Shown piece after piece: positions 1 through 6,417 of a stretch of 14,987 nucleotides of DNA. The DNA comes from Bacteroidota bacterium (GTDB lineage Bacteria; Bacteroidota; Bacteroidia; UKL13-3). Both the position numbers and the translations under genes were made by a program. The notes beneath the pieces were generated by a model, which worked only from the letters and a program-made list of their open reading frames with translations, did not search any database and was not told where the DNA came from. Location of the stretch: positions 1 through 14,987 of the forward strand of contig CANFSD010000020.1 in NCBI GenBank assembly GCA_947449515.1. Reading direction: 5' to 3'. Numbering within the stretch: position 1 is the first letter of the stretch; every line of letters starts with the position of its first letter.

Positions 1-20
1 ACCCCTTTTTTGTGTGCCAT
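1..20 (-). CDS. rpmA: 50S ribosomal protein L27, first codons only (partial, runs off the left edge)
   Basis: Only the first six codons are in the window, reading M-A-H-K-K-G, the canonical N-terminus of ribosomal protein L27. The ATG lies 19 bases after the rplU stop codon, the usual rplU-rpmA order, so the two are almost certainly co-transcribed. An AGGAG stretch sits about 9 bases before the ATG, one of the few Shine-Dalgarno-like sites in this window. L27 binds near the peptidyl-transferase centre of the 50S subunit. The identification rests on six residues plus gene order. Confidence 0.85.
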
Positions 21-39
21 TTCTTATTTCTCCTGACAA

Positions 40-351
40 TTATGCGTTAATAGAATCAATTTTAATTTTTGTGAAAGATTGACGGTGACCGTTCAATTTT
101 CTGTAACCTTTTCTGCGTTTTTTCTTGAACACGATAACTTTATCGCCTTTCAAGTGTGTAATCACAGTGGCGCCAATTTTAGCACCAGCTACTGTTGGTA
201 AACCAACTTTAATACTACCGTTGTTATTCACTAACAACACATTTTCGAGCTCAATGCTGGCGCCTTCTGGTTGTGCTAATCTGTGCACATAAACCGTTTG
301 GTCTTTTTCAACTTTAAATTGTTGGCCAGCAATTTCAACTATTGCAAACAT
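40..351 (-). CDS. rplU: 50S ribosomal protein L21
   Basis: This 103-aa protein is a full-length bacterial L21, a 23S rRNA-binding component of the large ribosomal subunit. It starts M-F-A-I-V-E-I-A-G-Q-Q-F-K-V, the conserved L21 N-terminus. It has the basic K-K-K-R-R-K-G-Y-R-K segment around residues 76-85 and the G-H-R-Q-S-F-T-K-I-K-I block near the C-terminus, both family hallmarks. The ATG at 349-351 has an A/T-rich leader with no Shine-Dalgarno motif. It is transcribed from a promoter at about 374-403 and is followed by rpmA. Nothing is unusual about it. Confidence 0.98.
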   Translation of the reverse strand: MFAIVEIAGQQFKVEKDQTVYVHRLAQPEGASIELENVLLVNNNGSIKVGLPTVAGAKIGATVITHLKGDKVIVFKKKRRKGYRKLNGHRQSFTKIKIDSINA

Positions 352-373
352 TTTTAATTAATTTTAAGGATGG

Positions 374-403
374 CAAAGATAGGAATTCTCCATTCAAATT
401 CAA
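374..403 (-). promoter_or_regulatory. Promoter of rplU-rpmA (Bacteroidota type)
   Basis: On the minus strand a -7 box TATCTTTG (381 down to 374) matches TAnnTTTG exactly. A TTG (403-401) lies 19 bases upstream, the spacing expected for the -33 element in this phylum. The box ends 22 bases before the rplU ATG, giving a short leader. This is the best-formed promoter in the window. Confidence 0.75.
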
Positions 404-431
404 TGGATTGGGTCGAAAATAATTGATTTTT

Positions 432-1880
432 CTACCTTCCCTTGCCTTGAATAACAGTTAACACCGTGTAAATCAGTATTCTAAAGTCTATTGCAATAGA
501 ACGATTTTCAATGTATAAAATATCAAATTTAAGGCGTTCCACCATTTCATCTACGTTCTCGGCATAACCATATTTAACTTGTCCCCAACTGGTAATACCT
601 GGCCTTACCCTATGCAAATGTTTGTAATGAGGTGCCTTTATCACAATTTGATCAATAAAAAACTTGCGTTCTGGGCGTGGGCCCACCAAGCTCATCTCTC
701 CTATTAAAACATTGAAAAATTGGGGAAACTCATCAAACCTGTATTTCCTTAACCATTTTCCAACAGGTGTTATACGTGCGTCGTTTCTGCTAGAAAGCAT
801 TGGACCGGCAAGTTCTGAATCCTGCACCATGGTTCTAAATTTGAAAATATGAAAGGGCTTTCCTTTGAATCCAATGCGTATTTGCTTGTAAAATATTGGT
901 CCTTTTGACCCCATTTTAACAGCCAATGCAATTCCAATAAATACAGGTAACATAAGGAGCAAAAACAACAAAGATATGCTAACATCTAAACTGCGTTTCA
1001 CAATCTTTTGCCATTGCGGCATGCTATCGTGGTTAATTTCAATCAGTGCAGCGCCAATTACATTGTTCATGCGCACCTGACCACTCATCATGTCGTACAA
1101 ATCTGGAATGATTTTTAATACTACTTGCTGGTCTTCTAATACATTGGTTACATTGTTGATATCGGCATGTTTAGAGCTTTCTACCCCAATAATAACCTCT
1201 TCCACTTCAAACTGCTTAATGAGTTCTGGCAAGCGCTTGTAATGTCCTAAATTAGGTAATAGGTCCTTTAAAATATGGTCATCCGCATCGCCATTTACGC
1301 TCACAAACCCCTTAAAAATATTGCCTTGGGTCGACCCGTCTTTGAGTAATTCTTGCACCAATTGCAAAGACTTTTGGTTATTGCCAACTACAATGGTATT
1401 GAAGCCTATCTTTTTGGCTCGCAGCCCTGTTTTAATTAAGGATGCACCTATCAACCTAAAGAACAAGGTGAATCCAAAATTAAGTACAAATAGCGTTAAA
1501 AGACTTTTGTAATAGGATTGGTACGACCTCACCTCATCATCCAACAAAAGGGCAAAAAACAACAGGGTAACACCAATTACAGTAACAGTAAAGGTCTTTG
1601 AAATTTCATTGATACGAGATTTGCGCCAAACATCTTTGTAATGCCCTGCCAAGAAATATAAACCAATCCAATATAGCGGAATGGCAAACAAGGCAAGGTA
1701 GAAGTTCTTGTCTAATTCAACGGGGATTTGGTAACCAAATTTGTCTGATTCAATAAAAAACTTACGGTACAAAAAGAACAAAGACCAGCTAAAACCGCCA
1801 GCAATACCGTCGAATAGCACAAAAAAAATGGTATGTATAAGCCTGCGCCTAATCAAGGTAAACAACTTTAAGGTTATCAA
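432..1880 (-). CDS. Polyprenyl-phosphate sugar phosphotransferase for exopolysaccharide synthesis (WcaJ/EpsE-like)
   Basis: This 482-aa integral membrane protein is a long-form phosphoglycosyl transferase. Such enzymes move a sugar-1-phosphate from a UDP-sugar to undecaprenyl phosphate at the cytoplasmic face of the inner membrane, the first step of a capsule, exopolysaccharide or O-unit. The N-terminal half has hydrophobic segments at about 16-36, 60-78, 98-113 and 127-147, then a Rossmann-like domain (about 160-285). After a membrane segment at 299-321 comes the bacterial sugar transferase domain: KRSLDV (295-300), FKFRTM (346-351), the Asp-Glu dyad in RFDEFPQ (D383-E384), MSLVGPRPE (396-404) and RPGITSWGQV (426-435). 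All signature motifs are intact. The ATG lies 32 bases inside the upstream lipoprotein gene, suggesting translational coupling. No other polysaccharide gene is nearby. The donor sugar cannot be read from the sequence. Confidence 0.93.
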   Translation of the reverse strand: MITLKLFTLIRRRLIHTIFFVLFDGIAGGFSWSLFFLYRKFFIESDKFGYQIPVELDKNFYLALFAIPLYWIGLYFLAGHYKDVWRKSRINEISKTFTVTVIGVTLLFFALLLDDEVRSYQSYYKSLLTLFVLNFGFTLFFRLIGASLIKTGLRAKKIGFNTIVVGNNQKSLQLVQELLKDGSTQGNIFKGFVSVNGDADDHILKDLLPNLGHYKRLPELIKQFEVEEVIIGVESSKHADINNVTNVLEDQQVVLKIIPDLYDMMSGQVRMNNVIGAALIEINHDSMPQWQKIVKRSLDVSISLLFLLLMLPVFIGIALAVKMGSKGPIFYKQIRIGFKGKPFHIFKFRTMVQDSELAGPMLSSRNDARITPVGKWLRKYRFDEFPQFFNVLIGEMSLVGPRPERKFFIDQIVIKAPHYKHLHRVRPGITSWGQVKYGYAENVDEMVERLKFDILYIENRSIAIDFRILIYTVLTVIQGKGR

Positions 1881-2724
1881 TCCATGCCTCTGGGTTTACT
1901 ACATCCCCTTTGTTAAAACTCAAGAACACGCGGTATTGCATGTTAGCGCCGCGCTTGTTAATTTCTGGTTCTAAATCCAAGTAAAGTTTGTTCCAACCTG
2001 TTTTAGGATTTAAAATAAACATGGCAAACCGAGAGGTAGTTAATTGCGCATCGGTGGCATACAGGCCAACGGTTATAGGAATATTTCCTTTATAATCCAT
2101 TTCCAAATAAAAGGGTGTAAACCTTGGCCAATTGCTAAAAACACGACTATACACCTCTAAAAACGAACCCGCCACCCCACTGTTTAATACTACTTTGCCT
2201 GAGTTTCTTCCTGGCATCCAGGCATTGGATGAATTATCTTTAATAAGTGAATCACCAATTTGTTTGAATGCCGGATTGTATTCAAAAGACAAGCCACCGC
2301 CATCAAAATCTTCTATTAAAGGAAATACGGTATTTTCTACATAATTGAAAACCGTTTTTATGGTATCCACCACACCTGCTTTTAAATCGTAATCCTTTTC
2401 AAAATACTTAAACATAGGGTAAATAGCGCGCTGTTCGGCCATACCATTGTATTTAATACCTGGTGAAATTCTAATATTCGTTTTGCCTATATTTTGAAGC
2501 GGTATGGTAGAATTTGCTGCAATAATACCGCGGGTTTCTCCATTGCTAAAAACGTATAAGTCTTCTGTTTTGGCCGAAGCATATCCTTGAGAACCATCAC
2601 TTTTGGTAATTAGTTGGGCCGGACTTAAATAAACATAAGACGGAACCATTACTTCCTTTTGCTTGCAAGAAGAGATGAGCAGTAATAAACTAGAAAACAG
2701 AAGAAAGGAAATGCCTTTGGCCAT
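1849..2724 (-). CDS. Putative lipoprotein of unknown function
   Basis: I do not recognise the family of this 291-aa protein. The N-terminus M-A-K-G followed by a hydrophobic stretch and I-S-S-C is a lipoprotein signal peptide with the lipid-modified cysteine at residue 20, so the mature protein should be membrane-anchored and probably outer-membrane in a member of the Bacteroidota. The mature part has no further membrane segment. It is rich in alternating hydrophobic/polar strands, and the C-terminal half (about 165-291, ending A-W-I-D-N-L-K-V-V-Y-L-D) reads like a beta-sandwich of the carbohydrate-binding kind; that is an inference from strand pattern only. The 3' end overlaps the sugar transferase gene by 32 bases, suggesting a surface-polysaccharide link, though overlap alone is weak evidence. 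A TACTTTTG box lies 24 bases before the start. Confidence 0.8.
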   Translation of the reverse strand: MAKGISFLLFSSLLLLISSCKQKEVMVPSYVYLSPAQLITKSDGSQGYASAKTEDLYVFSNGETRGIIAANSTIPLQNIGKTNIRISPGIKYNGMAEQRAIYPMFKYFEKDYDLKAGVVDTIKTVFNYVENTVFPLIEDFDGGGLSFEYNPAFKQIGDSLIKDNSSNAWMPGRNSGKVVLNSGVAGSFLEVYSRVFSNWPRFTPFYLEMDYKGNIPITVGLYATDAQLTTSRFAMFILNPKTGWNKLYLDLEPEINKRGANMQYRVFLSFNKGDVVNPEAWIDNLKVVYLD

Positions 2725-2748
2725 CGGTTATTATCAACGATTGAAACG

Positions 2749-2756
2749 CAAAAGTA
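2749..2756 (-). promoter_or_regulatory. Possible -7 box for the lipoprotein gene
   Basis: TACTTTTG on the minus strand matches TAnnTTTG and lies 24 bases before the ATG at 2724, in the 32-base gap after the preceding gene. The nearest upstream TTG is 26 bases away, longer than usual, so the -33 element is doubtful. If real, the lipoprotein and sugar transferase genes form their own transcription unit. Confidence 0.4.
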
Positions 2757-3686
2757 TTATCTTTTATTGATATTTAATTTATCAATTATTTCGTGGGCCA
2801 CCTCAAGTGTCTGGAAATTATCGTTATGTGTTCTTAAATTGAGGGAATGATTGGAGATAGAATTGGCAAAAAACGACAATTCTCTTTTAATCATGTCTGA
2901 CACATTTTTAGATTTTGCCAAATTCAACTCATGCTCTGCTTGCGCTGGAATAGAAGAATTGAGCATAGAAATTTTAAAGTTATCTAAATTGAGGTTGTAG
3001 GTTCTGTTCTTCTGAAAAAAGCGAATGGCATTTTTTTGTTCCGATTCAAAATTGCCACAAACCATATTTAATACACAACCATTATCAAATTCTATGCGGG
3101 CATTAATAAAATCAACATGTTGGTGGTGTAAACAGGCACCTGTAGCTCTTACACGTTTAACCTTTGCCTTTACCAAATAAAAAATCAATTCGAGTTCATT
3201 GAGTAAGAGATCAAAAACCATATTCTCCTGACTGTAATTAATTACATTGGCGTCAAAGCGGGCGCTTTCTATGTAGAATGGATTATCTAATAAGCGCTTT
3301 AAGGTTTGGTAATTGGGATGGAATTTTTCGTGGTGCGAAACATACAATTGGATATTAGCCTCATCTGCCAATTGGTTCAACTCTTTGGCTTCATCCAAGT
3401 TTTCGCTCAATACTTGTTTAACAAATACGTGGCGACAATTTCTAATAGCACTGGAAGCAAATTGGTAATGCGAACCAACGGGAGTTAAAATATCTACGGC
3501 ATCAACTTTTGAAATTAACTCTTGGTAGTTCTCAAATTTTGGAATGCCATACTTTTCTTCAATCAAGCTCGAGCTCACAGGATCATGGTCGTAGAAACCC
3601 ACCAGCTTGAACTCTTGAAGTTCAATCAGCTTCTCAATGTGCCGCTTACTGGTTTCGTTGGCGCCTACTATGCCAATATTTATCAT
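2757..3686 (-). CDS. Gfo/Idh/MocA-family protein with degenerate catalytic motifs
   Basis: The 309-aa protein has the two-domain layout of Gfo/Idh/MocA NAD(P)-dependent oxidoreductases: a Rossmann domain (about 1-120) and an alpha/beta domain (about 125-309). Family-like blocks include D-I-L-T-P-V-G-S-H (65-73), I-N-A-R-I-E-F-D-N-G-C-V (194-205) and F-F-Q-K (223-226). The key signatures are altered. The usual glycine-rich GxGxxG/A loop reads G8-A-N-E-T-S13. The E-K-P motif with the catalytic lysine after H-V-F-V reads K90-Q-V92. The histidine-aspartate pair of the D-x-x-x-H-D motif reads D159-L-L-L-N163-E164. The frame is intact and the C-terminus complete, so it is not a broken gene. It may bind a ligand without catalysis or use different chemistry. 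A TACATTTG box lies 26 bases before the start, and pcm is divergent upstream. Confidence 0.85.
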   Translation of the reverse strand: MINIGIVGANETSKRHIEKLIELQEFKLVGFYDHDPVSSSLIEEKYGIPKFENYQELISKVDAVDILTPVGSHYQFASSAIRNCRHVFVKQVLSENLDEAKELNQLADEANIQLYVSHHEKFHPNYQTLKRLLDNPFYIESARFDANVINYSQENMVFDLLLNELELIFYLVKAKVKRVRATGACLHHQHVDFINARIEFDNGCVLNMVCGNFESEQKNAIRFFQKNRTYNLNLDNFKISMLNSSIPAQAEHELNLAKSKNVSDMIKRELSFFANSISNHSLNLRTHNDNFQTLEVAHEIIDKLNINKR

Positions 3687-3712
3687 GTTCCTGTTTTGGA
3701 TATTTTACGATA

Positions 3713-3720
3713 CAAATGTA
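3713..3720 (-). promoter_or_regulatory. Probable -7 box of the Gfo/Idh/MocA-like gene
   Basis: TACATTTG on the minus strand matches TAnnTTTG and lies 26 bases before the ATG at 3686. No TTG is found at the normal -33 distance, so only half of the promoter is supported. Confidence 0.45.
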
Positions 3721-3949
3721 TTGGGCACAATTTTGATAAGTGCGACATTCACAGATTAGATTTAAACACCTACCTATTCCCTTATCATCAAAAATATACA
3801 CCCCTCCATTTTGCTTTTTTAAAAACTTGAATGAAATCAAGGCAAGGGTCTAAATATGCTCAGAATCTCAAACAAATCCTGTCAATTGTTGAGAAGTAAA
3901 TTTCGGTTTGAGCCAACATTGTAAATTTAAAATGGGTAATTGCAAGTTG

Positions 3950-4600
3950 ATGCTTGAACAGGATACATATAAAGACAAAGGTGCCAGAAGATTATTGGTA
4001 AATGAGTTGAGAGAAAAAGGAATTATTGATGAAAAAGTACTGGATGCCATTCACAGAATTCCCCGTCACCAATTTATTCATAAAGACTTTAGGTCGCATG
4101 CCTATTTAGACAAAGCATTTCCCATTGGCGAGGGCCAAACCATCTCACAGCCTTATACAGTTGCCTTTCAAACACAATTGTTACACATAGAAAAAGGAGA
4201 TAAAATATTAGAAATTGGTACCGGTTCTGGATACCAAGCCGCAGTGCTTATTGAAATGGGCGCACAACTTACAAGCATTGAACGCCAAGAAAAATTATAC
4301 CTTAAAACCAGTAAGCTTTTAAGAGCCATGAATTACGAAGCAGCGTTAATTCTTGGCGATGGCTCTAAAGGTTATGATGCCAACGGTCCTTATGATAAGA
4401 TCATAGTAACTGCAGGAGCACCTAGGGTTCCAGAAAGTTTGTTGCAACAATTAAAAGTGGGCGGAATATTAATTATTCCTGTGGGCGATAATAAAGTGCA
4501 AACCATGCATACGCTCATCAAAAAGACGGATGGCAGCGTTGAAAATATAAGCTTAAGCCAATTTAGGTTTGTTCCTTTAATAGGGAACCAAGCTTGGTAG
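3950..4600 (+). CDS. pcm: Protein-L-isoaspartate O-methyltransferase
   Basis: This enzyme uses S-adenosylmethionine to methylate the abnormal isoaspartyl carboxyl group in aged proteins, starting its repair to L-aspartate. Visible family blocks are I-P-R-H-Q-F-I-H near the N-terminus, A-F-P-I-G-E-G-Q-T-I-S-Q-P-Y-T-V-A (the substrate and active-site region), the SAM-binding motif I L-E-I-G-T-G-S-G-Y-Q-A-A-V, and the I-I-V-T-A-G-A-P block with V-G-G-I-L-I-I-P-V-G after it. From the ATG at 3950 the protein is 216 aa, the usual length. An in-frame ATG at 3932 and a TTG at 3908 would add residues without similarity to the family start. No convincing -7 box is seen: TAAATATG (3851-3858), 21 bases after a TTG, and TAAATTTC (3897-3904) each miss the consensus by one base. 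The gene stands alone on the plus strand. Confidence 0.95.
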   Translation: MLEQDTYKDKGARRLLVNELREKGIIDEKVLDAIHRIPRHQFIHKDFRSHAYLDKAFPIGEGQTISQPYTVAFQTQLLHIEKGDKILEIGTGSGYQAAVLIEMGAQLTSIERQEKLYLKTSKLLRAMNYEAALILGDGSKGYDANGPYDKIIVTAGAPRVPESLLQQLKVGGILIIPVGDNKVQTMHTLIKKTDGSVENISLSQFRFVPLIGNQAW

Positions 4601-4721
4601 TACACCAATTAGTTTTCAACCGTTTTATGTGGGTTAAATTACAACTCACTATCAAACAATTACTTACAAAAAATGCAGTCCATTTTAAAATACTATCAAC
4701 AGAAAATTTAAGGGTAAGTAC

Positions 4722-4754
4722 TTGATTTTTGAATAGCGTTTTCGGTTATATTTG
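4722..4754 (+). promoter_or_regulatory. Promoter of the outer-membrane protein gene
   Basis: A perfect -7 box TATATTTG (4747-4754) follows a TTG (4722-4724) after 22 bases. A second candidate TTTG at 4728-4731 gives a 15-base spacing. The -7 box ends 24 bases before the ATG at 4779. It covers the upstream in-frame TTG at 4752, which argues against that codon as the start. Confidence 0.65.
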
Positions 4755-4778
4755 ATTTACCAAATAAAAATATTTGTT

Positions 4779-5474
4779 ATGAAAAAAACATTACTTGTAG
4801 CAGCGTTCGCATTAGCAGGATCTTTTGCCTTCGCACAAAAACCAACAGCAGGAAACAAAACAGCTGAGGTTAATTTGAATTTCCAAACTGGTTCTTCAGC
4901 GATTAGTTATGATTTGCCTGCAGAATTACGTTTACGTTATTTCCTTTCAGACAACGCAGCCGTTAGGGTTCGTTTTGGATTGGCTTCTGGTACTGAAAAA
5001 TCTTCAGTAAGTAATGGTACAAACAGTGCCGACATTACCACTAAAACTGGTTTTGGTTTAACATTAACCCCAGGTTATGAAATGCACTTTGAAGGTACAG
5101 ACAGGTTATCTCCTTATGCTGGAGCTCAATTAGGTATTGCTTTAGGTGGCAAACAATCTATTGAAGTAACCAACGCAAGTGTTGCAGCTCCTACACAAGG
5201 AAACATCACTGTAGGTGATTCTTACAGCTACACTGCTGGTTCTGCATTTGGTTTAAGTTTAGGCTTAATGATGGGTGCTGATTACTACATCACTGATGGT
5301 GTTTATTTAGGTGGTGAGTTTGGTTTAAACTTATTTACCATGGCTAAAATTGGTGAAGGTACTACCACCACTAAAATTGGCGGACAATCTTTAGACGTTA
5401 AAGATCCAGCTTCTAGCGCAAGCCAATTATTTGGTGTTAGCACTGGTGGATTACGTTTAGGATTTGTATTCTAG
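4779..5474 (+). CDS. Outer-membrane beta-barrel protein
   Basis: The 231-aa product begins M-K-K-T-L-L-V-A-A-F-A-L-A-G-S-F-A-F-A-Q, a signal peptide with a likely cleavage after A-F-A. The mature part is made of amphipathic strands (for example A-E-L-R-L-R-Y-F, A-A-V-R-V-R-F-G-L and G-F-G-L-T-L-T-P-G-Y-E-M) separated by turns rich in Gly, Ser, Thr and Asn. It ends L-R-L-G-F-V-F, with the C-terminal phenylalanine typical of proteins inserted by the BAM machinery. The pattern suggests an OmpA-barrel or OmpX-like porin-type barrel of about eight strands. No OmpA-like peptidoglycan-binding domain is present. The function is unknown. It has its own strong-looking promoter and a strong terminator, consistent with an abundant single-gene transcript. 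The ATG at 4779 is chosen because it starts exactly at the signal peptide. Confidence 0.88.
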   Translation: MKKTLLVAAFALAGSFAFAQKPTAGNKTAEVNLNFQTGSSAISYDLPAELRLRYFLSDNAAVRVRFGLASGTEKSSVSNGTNSADITTKTGFGLTLTPGYEMHFEGTDRLSPYAGAQLGIALGGKQSIEVTNASVAAPTQGNITVGDSYSYTAGSAFGLSLGLMMGADYYITDGVYLGGEFGLNLFTMAKIGEGTTTTKIGGQSLDVKDPASSASQLFGVSTGGLRLGFVF

Positions 5475-5490
5475 TCGAAAATCACTTCAT

Positions 5491-5530
5491 AAAAAAATCC
5501 CGATTGGCAAGCCAATCGGGATTTTTTTTT
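5491..5530. terminator. Bidirectional rho-independent terminator between the beta-barrel gene and smpB
   Basis: A GC-containing stem has arms at 5496-5508 and 5511-5523, perfectly complementary over 13 bases (core ATCCCGATTGGC). It is flanked by seven A on the left and nine T on the right, so it can terminate from both directions. It follows the beta-barrel stop at 5474 by about 20 bases. Its T-run runs into the smpB stop codon (5529-5531), so smpB ends directly at the hairpin. Confidence 0.93.
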
Positions 5531-5978
5531 ATTCTTCGCGTCGCAAACTTCTTGCAACTTCACGTTCTTTTATAGTTTCTCGTTTATCAAAGGCCTTTTT
5601 ACCTTGTCCAACTGCTATTTCTAATTTTATGAAGCCCCTCTCCGATTCAAACAATTGAACAGGAACAATGGCAAAACCTTTTTCGGCGGCCTTCACTTTT
5701 AATTTGTCTAGCTCGCGTTTCTTTAATAACAACTTACGCAAACGAAAAGGCTCATGGTTAAAATGACTTCCCTGCTTAAAGGTTCCAATATTCATTCCCT
5801 TTACAAAAAGCTCTTCTCCCTTAAAAAAACAAAAGGCCTCGCCAATTCCAGCATTCCCTAAACGGATAGATTTTACTTCTGTTCCGCTTAATTGAATACC
5901 TGCAGTAACCTTTTGTGTAAGGATAAACTCAAAGCTTGCTTTTTTATTGATAATATGTATGCCCTTGTTAACTGCCAT
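5529..5978 (-). CDS. smpB: SsrA-binding protein SmpB (trans-translation)
   Basis: SmpB binds the tRNA-like part of tmRNA and brings it to ribosomes stalled on broken mRNAs, so the nascent chain is tagged and degraded. The 149-aa length is normal for the family. Signatures include N-K-K-A-S-F-E-F-I near the start, A-G-I-Q-L-S-G-T-E-V-K-S-I-R (27-40), the G-E-A-F-C-F segment, G-S-H-F-N-H-E-P-F-R-L-R-K-L-L-L (70-85), and G-Q-G-K-K-A-F-D-K-R-E-T-I-K-E-R, followed by the basic tail that enters the mRNA channel. A short palindrome lies in its leader, and a TAAATTTG box overlaps the stop codon of the upstream thioesterase gene. tmRNA itself is not in the window. Confidence 0.98.
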   Translation of the reverse strand: MAVNKGIHIINKKASFEFILTQKVTAGIQLSGTEVKSIRLGNAGIGEAFCFFKGEELFVKGMNIGTFKQGSHFNHEPFRLRKLLLKKRELDKLKVKAAEKGFAIVPVQLFESERGFIKLEIAVGQGKKAFDKRETIKEREVARSLRREE

Positions 5979-5987
5979 TCTATTTTT

Positions 5988-6002
5988 GCCTTTTTAAAAG
6001 GC
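5988..6002. repeat. Perfect short palindrome in the smpB leader
   Basis: GCCTTTT and AAAAGGC are complementary with a single base between them. The element lies between the smpB -7 box and its ATG, so it would fall at or near the 5' end of the mRNA. It also lies 9 bases past the thioesterase stop. It lacks a following T-run on the minus strand, so it is not an obvious terminator. A hairpin at an mRNA 5' end could affect stability or translation; that is inference. Confidence 0.5.
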
Positions 6003-6006
6003 CCTA

Positions 6007-6014
6007 CAAATTTA
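6007..6014 (-). promoter_or_regulatory. Possible -7 box of smpB
   Basis: TAAATTTG on the minus strand matches TAnnTTTG and ends 28 bases before the smpB ATG. It overlaps the thioesterase stop codon (6012-6014). No TTG is seen at the expected -33 distance, so smpB could also be read through from the mnt operon. Confidence 0.4.
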
Positions 6015-6416
6015 GGCATTCGGCTCGGATAAGCGACTAAATAAGTTTTCTAATTTTTCTTTTTTCAAAATCTTTTGCCCAGTTTCTCCGATTGCAATTA
6101 ACCTATCTCCTACTTTTGCTTCAAAGGAACAGATGATTTCATTGCCATTCATTTGCATAATTTCTGCTGTAAAATTAACTGTAGATTCCAGTAAAGCAGG
6201 ACTTTTATGTTCTATTTTTAAATAGGATCCAATCCCTTCTTCATCGGCATCCTTCATCTCTAAAACAAAAAGCCTACAACACCATTCGGCATCCCTGCCT
6301 AAAGCAAAGGTAGCATAAACAGGATGTACATTGCCGCTGTCAAAAGTTGCAGTATCATTTACACCAACTTTCACTTGATATCTTTGTTGGTCGCCTATTT
6401 TAAAAACAGTTTTCAT
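6012..6416 (-). CDS. Hotdog-fold thioesterase of the fluoroacetyl-CoA thioesterase (FlK)-like family
   Basis: The 134-aa protein has the size and pattern of a single-domain hotdog thioesterase, which hydrolyses acyl-CoA or similar thioesters in the cytoplasm. Against what I recall of FlK (catalytic Thr42, Glu50, His76), this protein has T36 (V-Y-A-T), E44 (D-A-E-W-C-C) and H70 (K-I-E-H-K-S). The spacings of 8 and 26 residues are identical, so the triad appears intact. The segment S-T-V-N-F-T-A-E-I (about 77-85), with K-V-G-D-R-L-I-A-I-G-E-T-G after it, matches the strands following the active site. The ATG lies one base after the stop of the Nramp transporter gene, so the two are very likely co-transcribed. 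The substrate is unknown; fluoroacetyl-CoA is not implied. Confidence 0.82.
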   Translation of the reverse strand: MKTVFKIGDQQRYQVKVGVNDTATFDSGNVHPVYATFALGRDAEWCCRLFVLEMKDADEEGIGSYLKIEHKSPALLESTVNFTAEIMQMNGNEIICSFEAKVGDRLIAIGETGQKILKKEKLENLFSRLSEPNA

Positions 6417-6417
6417 A

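Noticed and set aside
3646..3840. 64-aa minus-strand frame overlapping the start of the Gfo/Idh/MocA-like gene
   Set aside because: It overlaps that gene by about 40 bases, spans its promoter, and its residues (many Cys and Tyr, no motif) resemble no family I know.
3908..3949. N-terminal extension of pcm from TTG at 3908 or ATG at 3932
   Set aside because: The extra residues do not resemble the family start, while the ATG at 3950 gives the usual length and N-terminus.
4601..4721. A terminator or small gene after pcm
   Set aside because: The stretch is AT-rich; I found only a weak AACC/GGTT pairing without a T-run, and no open frame with a plausible start.
4752..4778. Earlier in-frame TTG start for the beta-barrel protein
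   Set aside because: It lies inside the -7 box and the extension would precede a perfect signal peptide that begins at 4779.
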